DNA of 64,000 nucleotides from Quillaja saponaria (GCA_029379385.1 CM055615.1:1178001-1242000), one strand, 5' to 3'. Positions 39,972 through 53,932 are shown, counted from the stretch's first letter. Translations and numbers: made by a program. Notes: generated by a model from the letters alone, not told the origin.

Positions 39972-42747
39972 TAGGAGTTGCATCCCGACATCGAGCATAA
40001 CTCCAAGGTCCATGGTACAGGCTGATGCCTGACAGTATGGTTTGGAATCTTGTACCATGCTGGCAGTGTGTCGGTGGCATGAAAAGGGCATATCAAGTGG
40101 GAAGCAAGGATACTGATGACTTAGATCTAATTAAGATATTGGGTGCACGTATTGAAGCAAACATTAACCTTAACATAAACAGCTTGCAAGAGTACATAGA
40201 CAGTGAGCATTGTTGGATAGATTGGCTAAGGCAAGCAACAAAGAGTTGCACATGGATAAAAAGTTTGAAGGCCTTGTGCGGTGCTAGATTAGCACATGGT
40301 AGTATGAGTGAGGCATGCTGGAAATTAGAACATAACTTTGGCAGCAGCACGTTGGCTTGGCTCAAGCAGCAACACGCTAACTTGACGCATGCAACATGCA
40401 GTAGTTTGAATGGCAGAGCAGTGGCATGCCACTTGGCTTGGTGGCTACCACGCAATTATTAGTTGCAAGACATGCTCACAACTTGTAAGTTATGGAAATG
40501 GTTTCTAGATTGAAGGACGCATGTGCTAAGTGGGTGGCTGAAGCCTATCTTCAAGGAATGGTTATGGGTGGTTATAGTGTGGCTTAAAATCGTGGAGACT
40601 TGCTGGCAGCCAAGTCTCAGTGTTGATAACTATCCAGTAACCTCCTAGGACACTTGTAAGTCCTAGAACTAACCTAGCAGTTGGTGTTGTCAATTGCAAT
40701 GCCATGTGGCAAGTTTGTGGGAGTTCAATGAGGGACTTTTGTAAGGCTCTACATAAGCCATTTTGAGACAGTTTTGTATAGGGTGTTGCTAATAGGTTTT
40801 GTAGTTCTGGAAAGTTTAGAGAATGTAACATAAATCCGCCTAAGTGTGGATTCCTTTGTACTTGAATTAAAGTAATAAAGTGTGGGAGTGAAGCTCCCAT
40901 AATTGTGTGTTTGTACTTCATCAATGGTGTTGTCAAGTGCCATCGCCGGTGCCAATCAAACGAAAATTAAAAGTTTGAGTAAGCGCCTGTAACACGTAAT
41001 TACCAACTTTGCATTGATAGGTATCATGGACAATTAAAAGCTCAAATACGTGGATACTAATATACCGACAGTTAGAAAAGCTACATTCTTCATTCTCGTC
41101 CGCCTCCTTAATAAAAGAGTTGCCACGAGTACATGAGCAAAACGCCAATCCCCCAAGTAAGCCAATCCAACCTGAGATTTCATCCAACTCGGCATGCTAC
41201 CACCACTAGTGACTAAGATTTAAGGGTGGCAAAGATGCATGTTGGAAAATAACTTTGACAATAGAAAAGTCAGAAAAATGTAATTTTGGCAATGGACAAT
41301 ACGCAACTATACCAACATCTTTAAGAGCGTACAAAAACCCTAGTTGTATATTCAGTAGTATTTTTGAAACAAAGACAAGTATTGCATTTTCTTAAGTCTT
41401 TGTAATAATGATATGGTTCTTTCTCTGATTTTTTTCTCTCATAGATAACTTTCCAAATCAAAGGAGTGCAAATGTTGAGTGAAGGAATATGGACATACAA
41501 CAACAACAACAAAAAAATAAAAAAATTTCCACTACTACATGACCATACCAGAAATGAGGCCATTCACCAAACAAATCCTCTAAGTGTCGACCATGTCTAA
41601 GTATGTATTAGGATCATAAACCTCAAATATGTGAGAAGCGCTTTTGGAAAGTTGTTATTTAGTCCTGCAACAAGGACTTTAAGCTTTTCATTGCCCATGA
41701 ACTATCCCGTGTGAGATCGATGAGAGATTGATAAAGATATAATTAAGGAGAGTGGTGAGAAAATTTTATGTGTATGTTTAATCTTTATGTGTAATTCTTT
41801 TTTAATATAGTGAAATATCTCTTATAATTTATGGATGTTGAACCACATAATATCGTGTGCTAGTTTATTTTTTCCTTCTCTCTTCAACTTATATTTTGCA
41901 TGGATATACTTTATTATTGTTTTCTATATCTTGTTGAAGGTTGAAGGAAAATTTTGTATAATTTTCAACATGTGTTATTTGAACTAGATTCAATTGGGAT
42001 GTGGATGGTGCCCCAAAGAATTTTGGTGATGGTAGAGTTATTATAAAAATACTAAGGAGTTGAAAGAAAGATCGTGGTGATTGAGTTTGTGTAAAAAGAA
42101 GAGAATGAAGAAAAAAAAGAAGAAAAGAAAAAAGAAGAAGAAGAGTTTTGCACATTATGTATAAGATGAAATTTTGTAGTATTGTGGAAGATGAAATTTT
42201 TTAGTTTTATGGAAGATGCATGGAGTTTTGTAGTTTTGTGTGGCCTTCGAACCATGAGATTGGTGTAGGTCAAGTGAAATTTCATATTGGTTGGTGTTTG
42301 AAAGTTTGTGAGATATCTACAAGTTGAGAGAGTGTGAATTTTCTTGTGTGCTAGTGAGATTTGTTCTTTAGGGGATGGTAGTAAAAGTGGAGCACAGCTA
42401 GCCAACAATGAAGGAATTTTTTTTTAAGGTGGTGTTGTTCAATGAAAAGAATAGTTTTTGTACAAATCTAAACTAGTGATGAGACGATATAAAAAAGGCT
42501 TGTCAATGGTGACATGTGAGGTGGATTTGATCATAAGATAGCTACGTGCATTATTGTAGTTGCAGGATATCATGATGTTGTTCAATGCTATGAGCACATG
42601 TAGACTTTCGATAGAATGGTAATTCTCGATGAGTGAAACTCATGTGAAATTATGATAGTTCCATTTGTTGATGGTAAGTGGTGCATTGTACATATATCCT
42701 GAACAATAATGATGAAGATTTCTTTGAAGAATTTGAGTTAAGTTGAA
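39972..42747. other. Unassigned region, probably decayed retrotransposon DNA
   Basis: Higher GC at 39990-40950, with overlapping open frames on both strands (40025-40462 plus, 40093-40455 minus, 40562-40936 minus) that resemble nothing I recognise. The sequence 40740-40930 has a polyadenylation-rich, LTR-like look (AATTAAAGTAATAAAGTGTG). The stretch 41600-42740 is T- and A-rich with no gene recognised. Confidence 0.4.
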
Positions 42748-43617
42748 GATTGTTAGGCTTTTGACCTAAATCATATTTTTGGTCCTAATTGGTTTACTTA
42801 ATATATAAGAAAAACTAATAAGATTACGATTGAGATTTTCTAATTAGATTTATCTTGATTGGTAAGTAAGTTTAATTTCCATAAAGTGCATGAGAATTTG
42901 CATGATAGACAAGTTTTATGTAATGTAAATATGTAAGTTTGTAAGAGCTATATTTGTGAAACTCAGCTAGGTAGAAGTGAGAGATCCATAAAGATCGGTA
43001 GAGATATAGAGATAGTGACGAGAGCAAGGGGTGTATAGTGGATGTCTTTTATTATTTTTGCTAATATCTCTTCACAACACACTAACAAGTAAAGATAGGA
43101 ACCCATTTTGACATGACGCATACCTGAATGATAATCTCGATGAGGAAACTCGACAATTGTACTAAGAGGTGGCAAAGTTTCCAACTTAATCAACTTTAGG
43201 TCTACTTATGGACTAGGAATTGAGTGAGGCATGTCAATTGCGCATAAGGAATGAGCATTCTAATTACCATGAAAATGCTTAAAAAATATGGGAAGCATGG
43301 TGTGTGGAACTCTTATGTACAAAGTCTGGACACCATGACCGCAAGCGAGACTGGGATCTGACAAGTGCAGTGACGAGCTTGAATGTGCCCTTTATCTTGA
43401 AAGTGAGAACAGAGACTAAAAGGGGGACCGTGATAGTCCCTGTAGCAACCTAGGAGAGCATGATCTTGATTGTGATTCAGTGATATCCTTCATATCAAAA
43501 CCTACGCCTACTATGTTGTTATGTTTCATCAATTTCTCCTCACTTTATTTTTCACGATCTTACAATATATAGAAGTAGTATTTTAAAAATGGCGGGGCTA
43601 AAGCCCTTAAACTTCAA
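42748..43617 (+). mobile_element. Possible LTR followed by a weak primer-binding site
   Basis: Starts TGTTAGGCTTTTGACC after a purine-rich GTTGAAGAT, and ends AAACTTCA just before AATGGTATCAGG (43618), a nine-base match to the initiator-Met primer-binding site. No partner LTR was found. The assignment rests on these end signals only. Confidence 0.35.
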
Positions 43618-43619
43618 AT

Positions 43620-45915
43620 GGTATCAGGTAAACCTAATAGATTTAGTTAGACCTTCGACCTGTAAAGTTGCAATGTTTACCAAAAAACAGGAAAATAATA
43701 AAGTAAATCATTTTTTATTGTTGAGAAGCTATTTGGATCATCAATTATGATATTATATCAAAATTAATGTTTCAAAACAAAAACTTTATAACTTCGGGTT
43801 TATGGGACAAAACGGTCAACTACAAGTCTGTTTTGGATTCCGAGAGTATTGGCACAATTTTGGGAATAAATAAGATTTGTAGGATGAGACAAAAAACTAT
43901 TTAAATCACCGATTATGATTTTATGCTCAACTTCGAGTTAATTCAAGGAAAAAACTTTCTAAATTTGACTTTGTTTAAGTTAGAGTTTTAACTTATATGC
44001 TTATTAATTATAATTTATAACTTATTTATTGTCATTATTAATGGTTGCACCTCCTACATATAGGTTTTTGCACTTCAGTCAGTTGAATGACGAGTGAGGT
44101 TCAAATGACAAAAATTTAGGATTATGAAATGATTTTTAGGTCTATATATGTCTTCAAAAGTTTTATTGTAAACATTATTCTAATGATTTTTGTAAAATAA
44201 TTTTTATTTATATAAAACTTGGAATCTAAATAAAAAATATGTTTCTATATAGATATTAACAGGAATAAGGTACAAAGTTAAACATTAAAAAAAATTAGAT
44301 AATTTTTTTTTTACTATCTACGTCTGCATTGTGATTATCCACGTTTGTAATGTAAAGACGCCGATAATAAAAAAATAAATTATATCTGCAAATTACAGAT
44401 GTAGAATACCACAATCAATTGTGTTTGTTTCTTCAGTGTTTACGTTTCAGAGTCTATGGGATAGATTCAGATACATGGACAAATATTATTGGAGTCTAGA
44501 TATTGTGAATGCCAAGCAAATGCAGAAATACAAATGCTAATATTGTCTGCTTCTGTGCAGACACAAACAATAGCATATGAGTCTAGGGTTACCGCTTCGG
44601 TTTATTAGTGTCTAGGTGCAAAAGCAAATTTTCTGTAGATGAACATCTGCTTTTGCAATATGACTTTCTACAACAAATGTAGATAAACCATTTCTTATAG
44701 TGTTACAACTTACAATTACAAATCATATGATACTAGCGGACTTACAAATTATTTCAAAATTAATTATTTGAGAAGCTGGATTTTATTAGTTTGAATCTTC
44801 TCAAAAAAGTTGTGTGAAATAATTTTTTTTATAAATTTTCTAGTTTTAGCATTGATAACATGAGTTCAACTAGAATAGAAAAATAAATTACTTGAAATGT
44901 ACATGAATTGGTTTGAACACCACTAAAAAAAAAATATAAGTAATATCAACATAAATTACATGTTATGATCCATTGCTTTAGTCAAGTTACAATTCAATAT
45001 GTTCTCCATCTTAGCATAAAAAAATGACAACAATTTCACGGACGGAAATCTTCTGTCTTATTGTAGTGTCTCATTCCTGATCTACCAATAAAAATATGTC
45101 ATGTCTTTAAAATTTTCACCACAAAATAATGGAGTTAACCCAACGAAGTACTCTCCATCTTCCATCTCTACAATCGACCTTCATGATGCAGGTGGAGTCT
45201 CATAGAAGAGTCAACAGTGCAAAACCAATTGAAAATCAGCACTCATCAGTTCCTTCTTCTTTACTTCCTTCTCAGATCTGATACATCCATGTTTCTATTC
45301 AAAGATTCAAGCCCTATAAAGAATCAGACACCATGTTTTGGTTTATTTTGTACCCTTTAGATTTAAGTGTTAGAAGATTTTAAAGAAATTTTGAACTAAT
45401 TATTTAGTACCAAGCTACTGATCCTCTTCAATTCCTATTCAAATTTTGAGTAATAGCACTTAAAATTTGCCTTTACAAAACTGTTCATCAAGCATTCATG
45501 ATTCAAACTTCTACAAGCTGCCCGCTAAGCCTTACAAATTGCCCATCATCCCATGAGACTTCAAAATATGATATGAGGAATTAGAAAATCAAGGAGGAGA
45601 CAGAGAATTGTTAAAATTAACACCGTAGTTTATCGTATGAAATTTTAATGACATGTCCAATTTTCATTGGTAGGCCAAATGTTTGAGAGTTTCTCTATTC
45701 AATCATTTTTCTTCTTTTTGTTACTGGATATCTTGTTTTTGTGATAACGAATCATATATGTATTTCTAAGAACTAGAAAGAATTTGTCTAATTTTTGAGA
45801 TACTAAAATGAGACATGAGATCACTATTCCAATTTCACATATTTGCATACATACTTTGAACATTTTGTGTATACACCTCGTATTCATCACGTCATTTTGA
45901 AATCACATATTTTTG
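43620..45915. other. Unassigned region with CACTA-like right ends
   Basis: AT-rich and without a credible open frame. Two sequences look like right termini of CACTA transposons: TTTCTTATAGTG ending at 44702 and TCTTATTGTAGTG ending at 45067, the first preceded by motif-rich sequence with several CTGCTTTTGC/CAAATGTAGA-type subterminal blocks. Confidence 0.4.
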
Positions 45916-46526
45916 CACTACAAGAAAACAGGATATTAAAGGCGGCATTTCAAGACTGCACTTACCTGTGTCTGGTAATTACTCTCAGAGACGGCAATGT
46001 CGTCTATGTATTAGTCTCTTATTGTTAAAAGAAGTTATAAAATTATTACCTGTCTCTCTTAGTTATTTTATGCCGTGTCTGAAAATAGGACCTGTCCCTT
46101 GATAATATTTTTTGCCGTCTTTCATAAAAACAAAAAAAGAAAGTTTTTTTTAATTGTTTCTTATGTTAAAAAAACAAAGAAGACTTTGCAAAAGTAACCC
46201 AAACCCTCCCTGTATCTTTCTCTCTCATCTTTCTCTTACCAATTTCTCTCCCTCGATCGAGCTTCACGACCGACGTCTCTGGTGGAGGTTTGCCACCATC
46301 AACTACGGTGGATCTCAGTCTTTCGCATTCGGATTTGAGCAATTCCTCTGCAGAAGGCGTTAGGGCTTGCGATAGAGTACAAATGAAATTGGGGTTTGTT
46401 GATGCCATTACTCTGTCTCTGCAATATGAGGTTTGTTGCTTGTTGCCATCCTCCTTTCTCTCTTTCTCACACACTCAGTCTCTCTCTCTCTGTCTCACTC
46501 GGTCTATCAGTTTTTATGTCATCCTC

Positions 46527-46722
46527 ACTCCTCCCAACAAAGAACATTTCTGTAGCATTTAGCGACGGGTCCTGGGGCTATATAATTGGCAGTAATCCCA
46601 GTCCCTTTGAGCTCTTTAGCCAGTATTTGCACCATTACCTCTCGAAGCTGCAATGGAACCATGCCTTGGCTTAAGGGATGCCACCACCGATGTTGAGAGC
46701 AAAATGACACGACCCCACCACC
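46527..46722 (-). pseudogene. Short-chain dehydrogenase/reductase (SDR) gene fragment
   Basis: The minus strand encodes RVILLSTSVVASLKPRHGS, IAASR, then after a frameshifting deletion VMVQILAKELKGTGITANY and IAPGPVA, then a 7-nt insertion and ATEMFFVGRS. This is the middle of a classical NAD(P)-dependent SDR as in plant aldehyde-reductase-like members, where the active site reads YGAYTASKAAVE. The catalytic Tyr is Ile and the Lys is Arg, so it is dead even apart from the frameshifts. The N-terminal Rossmann half (TGxxxGIG) is absent. Its position next to a CACTA end suggests transposon capture. Confidence 0.72.
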
Positions 46723-46980
46723 ACGTTTGATTCTATTTGCTTATGATATATATTATTAATAATCACATAAAATTCAGAATATTGTGATAAATTAATTGTT
46801 TGTGTTGGCTGTCTTTAGTTGTGAATGCACATGCCACAACAGCAACCTCATAGAAACCTTTTCAACGTGCTTTGTTTGGTTTAATGGAACTAGACAAAAT
46901 ATGAGAGGAAAATTTAGGTGTTTCTGTTTGCTAAGGAAAGGAAGTCTCTTTTCCATTTATATAAATACTAGGGAGATACC

Positions 46981-46996
46981 CGTGCCAAACGGCACG
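46981..46996 (-). other. 3'-terminal hairpin of the Helitron candidate
   Basis: Perfect 6-bp stem with a 4-base loop; in Helitrons this structure ends rolling-circle transposition and is followed by CTRR. Confidence 0.7.
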
Positions 46997-47289
46997 AGAT
47001 GCAGCGAAATTTGTCTTTCGGTTTTTTTGGGAGGTGGCATGGTCACAGCAAAGATTATTTTACGTAGACTAAAACTTTTCATTTTGGATAGAAGGAATTA
47101 TCGGTATAAAATTGTGAGGCACTCATTTAATAATAGTGTCCATAAGAAAATTAGCGAGTGAGAGAACAAATTAACCGAGAAACAAAAAGATGTTGATGTC
47201 ATTGACATTTCATATACCGCACTCAATTTTTTTATAACGAAGTATCCTTTAACTTAAGTTTGTAAAGCTATAATAGTTACTATCATAAT

Positions 47290-50200
47290 CAGCAAGAGCA
47301 CAGGCACTATTATCTTCTTTTCCTCATGTGTCAGCATTTCTCTTAAGAATAAGAGTTCACAAATGATAGGAGCTTCATTTGATCTTGTACCTGCATAAAA
47401 TGACTAAAAATAAAAGAATGCTCGTTAGAAGTATAAAAAAGCATAAAGAAAATTGGCAAACATCTAAATTCCAGAAAGCAAAATGTATGCAATATGCATA
47501 ATAAATTTATATGTAAAAAATAATATATCTTGCATATTCAAGATTAAATGTTAAATATAATACTTAAAAGCCAAAGTCAATATCATAAGTAAATAAGGGA
47601 ACAGACAAAGAAAACAAAACAGTTAACCAAGTGAACTTGAAAATAGTGCTTCTCTGGTAAGAGACTGAAAAAAATGTGTATGAACTGCTGTAACTACACA
47701 ATAATGAGAATGAATAGGTAAAGATGGGGAGTAAATCATGATTACAATGAAAACAATGTCATTCTTGAGGTTGGAGAAGGAAAGAACTCAACAATCATTC
47801 ACCTCCCAATGCAGAAAATAACTCATACACAATAAGAAAAGGTAGATATATATCATGATATTATAATAGACCACAATAGTTACATAAGTTACTATAACTT
47901 TTGTTTCTTATAAATGAAAAGAGGCAATGGAAAAATAGGCATAATAGTATGGAATGAAAGGTGCAGAAGTCATGAGGCAGCAACAAAGGTGCACAGATAA
48001 TTCAAGTAATGAAGGAAGGAAAATAATGTCAAGATGGGTATCCCTGCTTGCATATCTCGCAGTTCCTGTAGAAGGGTTGTACAAACTGCATTGGATGACA
48101 AAAGTAGAACATTGCTTGATATTTAGATGTTACTCTGAACTAATCTCAGAAAAAAAAAAAAAATATATATATATATATATATACATGACAACTTAAATTA
48201 AAAATATGGACAAACGGAATTAAATAAGCATTACGTTGTGATGAAATCCAAATGAATGTAACCTTATAATGTAGTTAGTAATGAATTCATTATATATTTT
48301 ACTCTCCTTCAGTTTGCTTAATTTTCAAAGTTGTCTCAGCCCTGCTACATATAATGTTGCGGATGACTCACAATACGATACAAATAAAGCTCTTTTTCAT
48401 TTCATCTTCATAAATACCATTGTTACGCAACATTTTGAACAATGATTCTTGATATTAATGCATTCAATATTGGTATCAACCATTGCCGTAAAGAAATAAA
48501 TAAAAGAAAGTATAGGAAATGATCATGTGATAGATGATTTCAAATTTGCTTTGCTTTCCACATACTGGACAGAATATTTGGTAGACAAAATAGTTGAATA
48601 GTATGTGATTGGATAAGATGATATTTTGAGGAGTCGGAAATAAATTCTTGCGCCATAAATCAGAATATGTCAAAACCTTACATATGACTACTGTAACAAT
48701 GATTTTATCATTTAAAATCAAAGAAAAATCAAATAATCAATATTCAATAGAATTACTTAAGTAGTGGATATTTGATCATACCACGTTAAATCCCCAATCA
48801 AAGACTCATATTACTACCAATTAAGACTACCTAAAAAACATAATGGTAGCTTTTTTAATAAGTCCAAAAAAGGAATTAATGAAAAAAGTAGATGAACGAT
48901 ACACCAGACAACATCATGTACAATATCAAATTGTAGCAACATAAATTAGTTATTGAGTTTTCATTAATTGGTAATTTAGTAATACACACTATATTGAGTC
49001 TTGGACACTCTATCAAAGCATCATTTATTCCTCATGCACAATACTTATTTTGAGAAAATGATAGAGAAAAAGAAAATGGAATAAAAGAAAAGATTACAAA
49101 GAGAATGAAAATTGAAGACAAAGATGGAAAGAGACTGAAGAGAGAACTTTAAATGAGTTGTCAAGTAATAAGTCAAATTTATGAAAATAAGATAAAAAAA
49201 ATGCTAATGTTGATCTTTCTACTTATGATCTAGTAACACTACTTATTGATCTTAAAATCTAAAGATAAAAATGTTAACCTTGAAGCATGTATTAAAGGAT
49301 TTCAATCGTCAAATCAACTTACATAGAATATTATATATAACTGAATCTAAATGACATAAATAAGCAAAGAACCCAAACCCCAACCAAGATTCCATGATAG
49401 AAGCCTTGACAGAAGGGAATTAATGTAGCTTTTAGACCCTTTCATTTCCCAACATAAAAAGTTTTGTTTACTTTTCCTAGCAAGCTATTGCATATCTTCT
49501 TATACCAAATAAGGCAGTATTATAATGCATGAATACAACAACATAACTCATCTTGCTGTGCATTGAGCAAGATTGCGTAAGCTAAAATACTAAAATAGTC
49601 TTTTTGCCCTGCATATACAATTGCCAAAAATTCAAATTTAGCAAAATCTCAAAAAAGTTTAATTGAAGAGGAGAACATACACAATACTTTTCATGTCAAT
49701 CGTATATTTGAAACAAAAGAAATTGAGGGGAACAGAGCATCAACAAAAAAATTCATGTAAATATAAGCAGAATGATGTTCTTTCAATCTTGAACTTTCAA
49801 TATGTGAATGATGGTGGCACTAAACCTTTGTTTAGCTGCCAAGGAGCAAAATTATACATGCAAAGAGCAAAATTTTAATTGGCTAAATATGGAAGCCAAC
49901 TGAAGGTCCAGTGCTACCTGTTTTCTGCAGGTAATTACCATTGTGCCATGAAAGAGGTAATGGAAAATAAGCAGTGCTTTCATGTTTTTCTTTAATTGTT
50001 ATTTTCTTTACTGTCCTATTAAGATTGCTTGTTTATATTTATGCATATATCCCCATATAATTAATCAAGATTGGGAAAGAGGAAAAATAAATGCGTAATA
50101 ACAAAAGGATATAAAAAAAATCCATCTGCAAAGCAACTGAGATTATATATCAAGATGAGTAGGGAAAAACTCTATCAGACATTTCATCAAACAATAGAAT

Positions 50201-53200
50201 GCATTACTCACATGGCACAGTCCAATTACAAAAAGAAATAATATAAAATAAAATAGATGACACTGACACACCTTACATCCCAACATATTCCGTGCTGATC
50301 ACTTGCTGAATCTGTCAAAAAGTGATAGTTTTTAGCACCCAAAAAACTGAAAAAAAAAAACTTATTTAATTTTTGCTTAATGTTTGAATTCTTAGCCTTA
50401 CCTGAAGCAGATGTCTTTCAAAGTGATCGATGAAGGTGTCGAACCTGTCAATAAGCAAAATACACATGCAAAGAAAAAAGATTACACAAAATTTATAACC
50501 AACTGGAAAAAAATTCAATAATCAAGCTTTAAAGAGGTAAATCTTTATGTATTCTAGTTTACAATAACACAGTAGTATAATACCACACACAAAAAGCATA
50601 GGATTTAAGTGTCAATCTCCCTGCTTCATCAATTCTATTTATTGATGATCAGTATCTTAAGGCACGAAAAAGAAATAAATCTTTTTATTATATCATACAA
50701 AGCATTTGAAGGATTGACTTTAAATCATTCATCTTCAGTTTTAAGTTTAGAAGATCAAAGACAGATAGGTAAGAAAAAGTTAATAAATAAAAACTAAAGG
50801 TCCTGAAAAGAATTTAAAAGAAATGATGAAACTGAATAAGTCAAAGGTCCGTTTGATGGTAAAAGATTTTAAAGTCAATTGTAAAATTTAATTTAAAAAG
50901 TTGTAAGCAAGTGGAAGCTAAAATATGCTTAAATGATCATACCCAGCAAATATCATGGAAGAAGTATCAAAACCTGATTCACTATTTTTTCTTCAAAAAG
51001 AGAAAATACTCGTTGGACAACATAAAAAAAAACTGCATCATCCAACCAGCTAGCAATGGATAACAATGAACAACATCCATAAAAGGGAAAGAAGCTTTTA
51101 GAACGTAGTAGAATAATATAGAGAAAATGACCAGACAAAAAAAATGTAAGAATACCTCTCAATCCAAGAGTAGGCAAACCAATATGTGAAAGCACAATTG
51201 AGTGCAGAAGCAAGAATGCAACAATAGCAAGTGGAAAATGATTCACGCAGACTGGGTAGAGAATCACTCGTCAAAAGAATGTAGGAATATCTAACAAACC
51301 AACAGATTCGCACATGTAGTTAGCTAATTGACAACATATTTTGACAATTCTTTTTCCCTACATGGAAGTTATTTGGTTTCAAGATAACAATTATAGAGTG
51401 AATTTTTTATAGGAGTTCTCCTTGACATGTGCTATACATTTTAAACAATAAAAGATACTCTGAAGGTAACCTAAAGATAAAGGTGATGGTATCTAAAGAT
51501 AAAGGTTGCAGATTATTGTCATTTGTTTCCCATCGATATTATCAATATACGCCTAAGTAAAAAATCAATAAAACCAACTTAGAAAGAACATAAAAAATTG
51601 AACAAATGACATTGATGGTGCAATCTTAGAAAGTGGAGAAAACATTTGTGAACTAAAACAAAACCCAAAACATGATCACCATTTAATCATCAAAAGTAAA
51701 CACAAACCAATGGCCACAAATTTTAAACTGAACAAGAAGTAAATGGTTCAGAGAATAAAAACAAAATTAGGCATATTTTACCTTTTTGCTCATTCATCTA
51801 CAATTAATAGATATGTTGCAGTGTCACATTGTTTTGACATGCATCAGCATCAGAAAAACACAATTAAAAAAGGGATGGTACTTGTCTAAAATCTAAATAC
51901 AAATCGTTAACAATTGGCCCTTAATGATGAGTTGCTGACCCATGAATGTTTCAAGAGTGATACAATATGAAATTTGACTATAACTTAATTTGATAGGCTA
52001 AGCTGCCATTATCCAATTTTGGACCACTTCCTAGAGGAAATTATGGTAATGCCTCAGGTGAGTATTTTTGTGATTTCATTGGCTAACTTTTTGTTTCACC
52101 TACTATTAAAGAATGCCCCCAACCTAGATATGGTATGGTTGGGACCCAGGCCATGAGCACATCTTAGCACAGACTTTTGTACTATATTCTAAGTAACTAA
52201 AAAGGATAAAAAGAATAATCTATCATAATTTTTCCTCTCATTTTCACTCCATCCAGCTATTTTTGATTCTCATATCTATCAGAAACACATGAAGAATGCA
52301 CGAAACAAATATGAACTTGAGGGTTTTGAACTAAATATACAATATCCATTTTGCAGTTTTCTCATAAGCTAAACAACGTGTATACTTTATCAAGATATAA
52401 AAAAAAAAATGTTATATCCACAATATGCGAAACTCAATTACCACAACAAATCATATAAAAAAGCCAAAACAAAACAAAAACATGTAAAGACTCCAAAATG
52501 ATTGAAATCAATAGAAATTTACCCATAGTAGTGATTTGGTGCTTGAATCATTCCATCAAAGGAGGTTTAGTTCTGATCCGGACCTTGAAACTGACTGTGA
52601 AAAATATATGAGTAATTTCAAAAGCGTAAAAAAGAATTAGATATAACAAAAGAAAAAAAAGATAAATAACTCAAAGTTCTCTGCTTAAACATTCACAAAA
52701 TCATACCAAAAAAATTGATTGATCTTTAGGTAAAAAATTTGAGCTTATTCTTGGCAAAATAAAACAAATACCCGTCAGAATTTTTTATTTTTTATTTTTT
52801 ATTTTTCTCGAAATAGATATAGAATGGTTATCTCAAGTAAGTTTGATAGTTGTAGTTAACAACATGTCTAACACCAATAACAGGTTCACAAATTTTATTC
52901 ATTAAAACTTACAAATTTTAAATTTTCTATAATAGAATTTCTCTAACAACATGCAGAGTATAACACTTGATTAAAAGAAAAATTGTGAAAAACAACATGT
53001 AAATATTGCAAATACTAAATAAAAATTTTGCTCCTTTTGGTGACAAAACGGGATTAGAAGCACAACACAACACATTTTAACAATACACAAACAAAAAAGG
53101 CAGGACATTCATAGTGCAAAATATATTTTAATTGCAAAATATATCACTTTCCAGGCCCCCAAATTAAAACCCATATTTAGGAGAACAAAGGGAAAAACAA

Positions 53201-53320
53201 AATGTTAAGGACCAAATACTGATATATAAAATTAGAGAATGAAGAAGAGGCTTACCCACATTGAGGATGTGAAATTTGGAGTCTCCAACTCGTCCAAATC
53301 TTGATGACAACCAGAAACAT
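47290..53320 (-). pseudogene. Captured exon fragments of an unidentified intron-containing gene
   Basis: I do not recognise this gene. On the minus strand several short pieces have consensus splice sites: an exon ending at 53256 (donor GTAAG), 52594-52523 (72 nt, AG and GTAAAT borders), 50444-50402 (43 nt) and 50311-50277 (35 nt). The last two join in frame to encode FDTFIDHFERHLLQ plus IQQVISTEYVG. A further open piece starts after an AG at 47390 and reads TRSNEAPIICELLFLREML, then EEKK and a hydrophobic tail. Stops elsewhere mean no full protein. All lie inside the Helitron candidate in its own orientation, as expected for captured host-gene sequence. Confidence 0.4.
48166..48182. repeat. 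(TA)n microsatellite
   Basis: Short TA run following an A13-type run. Confidence 0.85.
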
Positions 53321-53649
53321 TATTAAAAAAAACCTCAATTCCCTTCGTTTACTACTAATGGCTACATAACAGATACAAAAAAAAGGAGAACTATATCTGG
53401 CATTTCTGTATCAAGTCAGTTGACTTTTGCATGGTTACTTTAGTAAATTAAGCCATAAATCTAAAATCAATTGAAACAATAATTGAGAAATGACAAAGCC
53501 AAAGCATGAACGTTAAAGAAGGAGAAGTACTTATTCTTAAGGATGTCATTGGCTATACAGAGGAAGGTGAGTCATTCTAATGAAAGTATAAGAAATATAT
53601 AATGTTCTTGGGAGAATCGGAGCATAGAGTCGGCCTCAGCTAGCACCAC

Positions 53650-53863
53650 TGTTATGGGTAAAAATAGGATGAAGGGTAGTTTAGTATTTTGATAGCAATT
53701 ATTTAGCCTATAAGCATTGTATTAGGAATTGTATGAGGACTATTTTATTGTTAATGAAAAGTGGCTCAAAGCCTTTCTGTTTTTCCCACGATTTCCCTTC
53801 TCTTCTACCCTTACTCTGTCAATTTCTTGCATCAATTCTTGGAGCTTGATTTTGCCCCTATCA
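53650..53863 (+). repeat. 5' LTR of the TR-GAG element
   Basis: 214 bp, TG...CA, containing AATGAAAAGTGGCTC and a pyrimidine-rich 3' part; about 96% identical to 54907-55120 by eye. Confidence 0.92.
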
Positions 53864-53864
53864 A

Positions 53865-53877
53865 TTGGTATTAGAGC
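53865..53877 (+). other. Primer-binding site of the TR-GAG element
   Basis: TTGGTATTAGAGC, one mismatch from the initiator-Met consensus, directly inside the 5' LTR. Confidence 0.85.
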
Positions 53878-53932
53878 ATGGTCTTGGCACCATAGCTCCC
53901 TTGTCCATCCTTCCTGTTTTCCTCATTCAACA

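Noticed and set aside
40025..40936. Overlapping frames of 120-145 codons on both strands
   Set aside because: Mirror-image open frames with Cys/His/Trp-rich low-complexity content; more likely GC-richer LTR debris than a gene.
41889..42408. Ser/Phe/Leu-rich minus-strand frames
   Set aside because: Arise from GAAGAA-type purine runs; no protein features.
48476..48721. 81-residue minus-strand frame with a CPVCGKQ motif
   Set aside because: A single CxxC without a second pair and no splice-consistent neighbours; might be captured sequence but not supportable as a gene.
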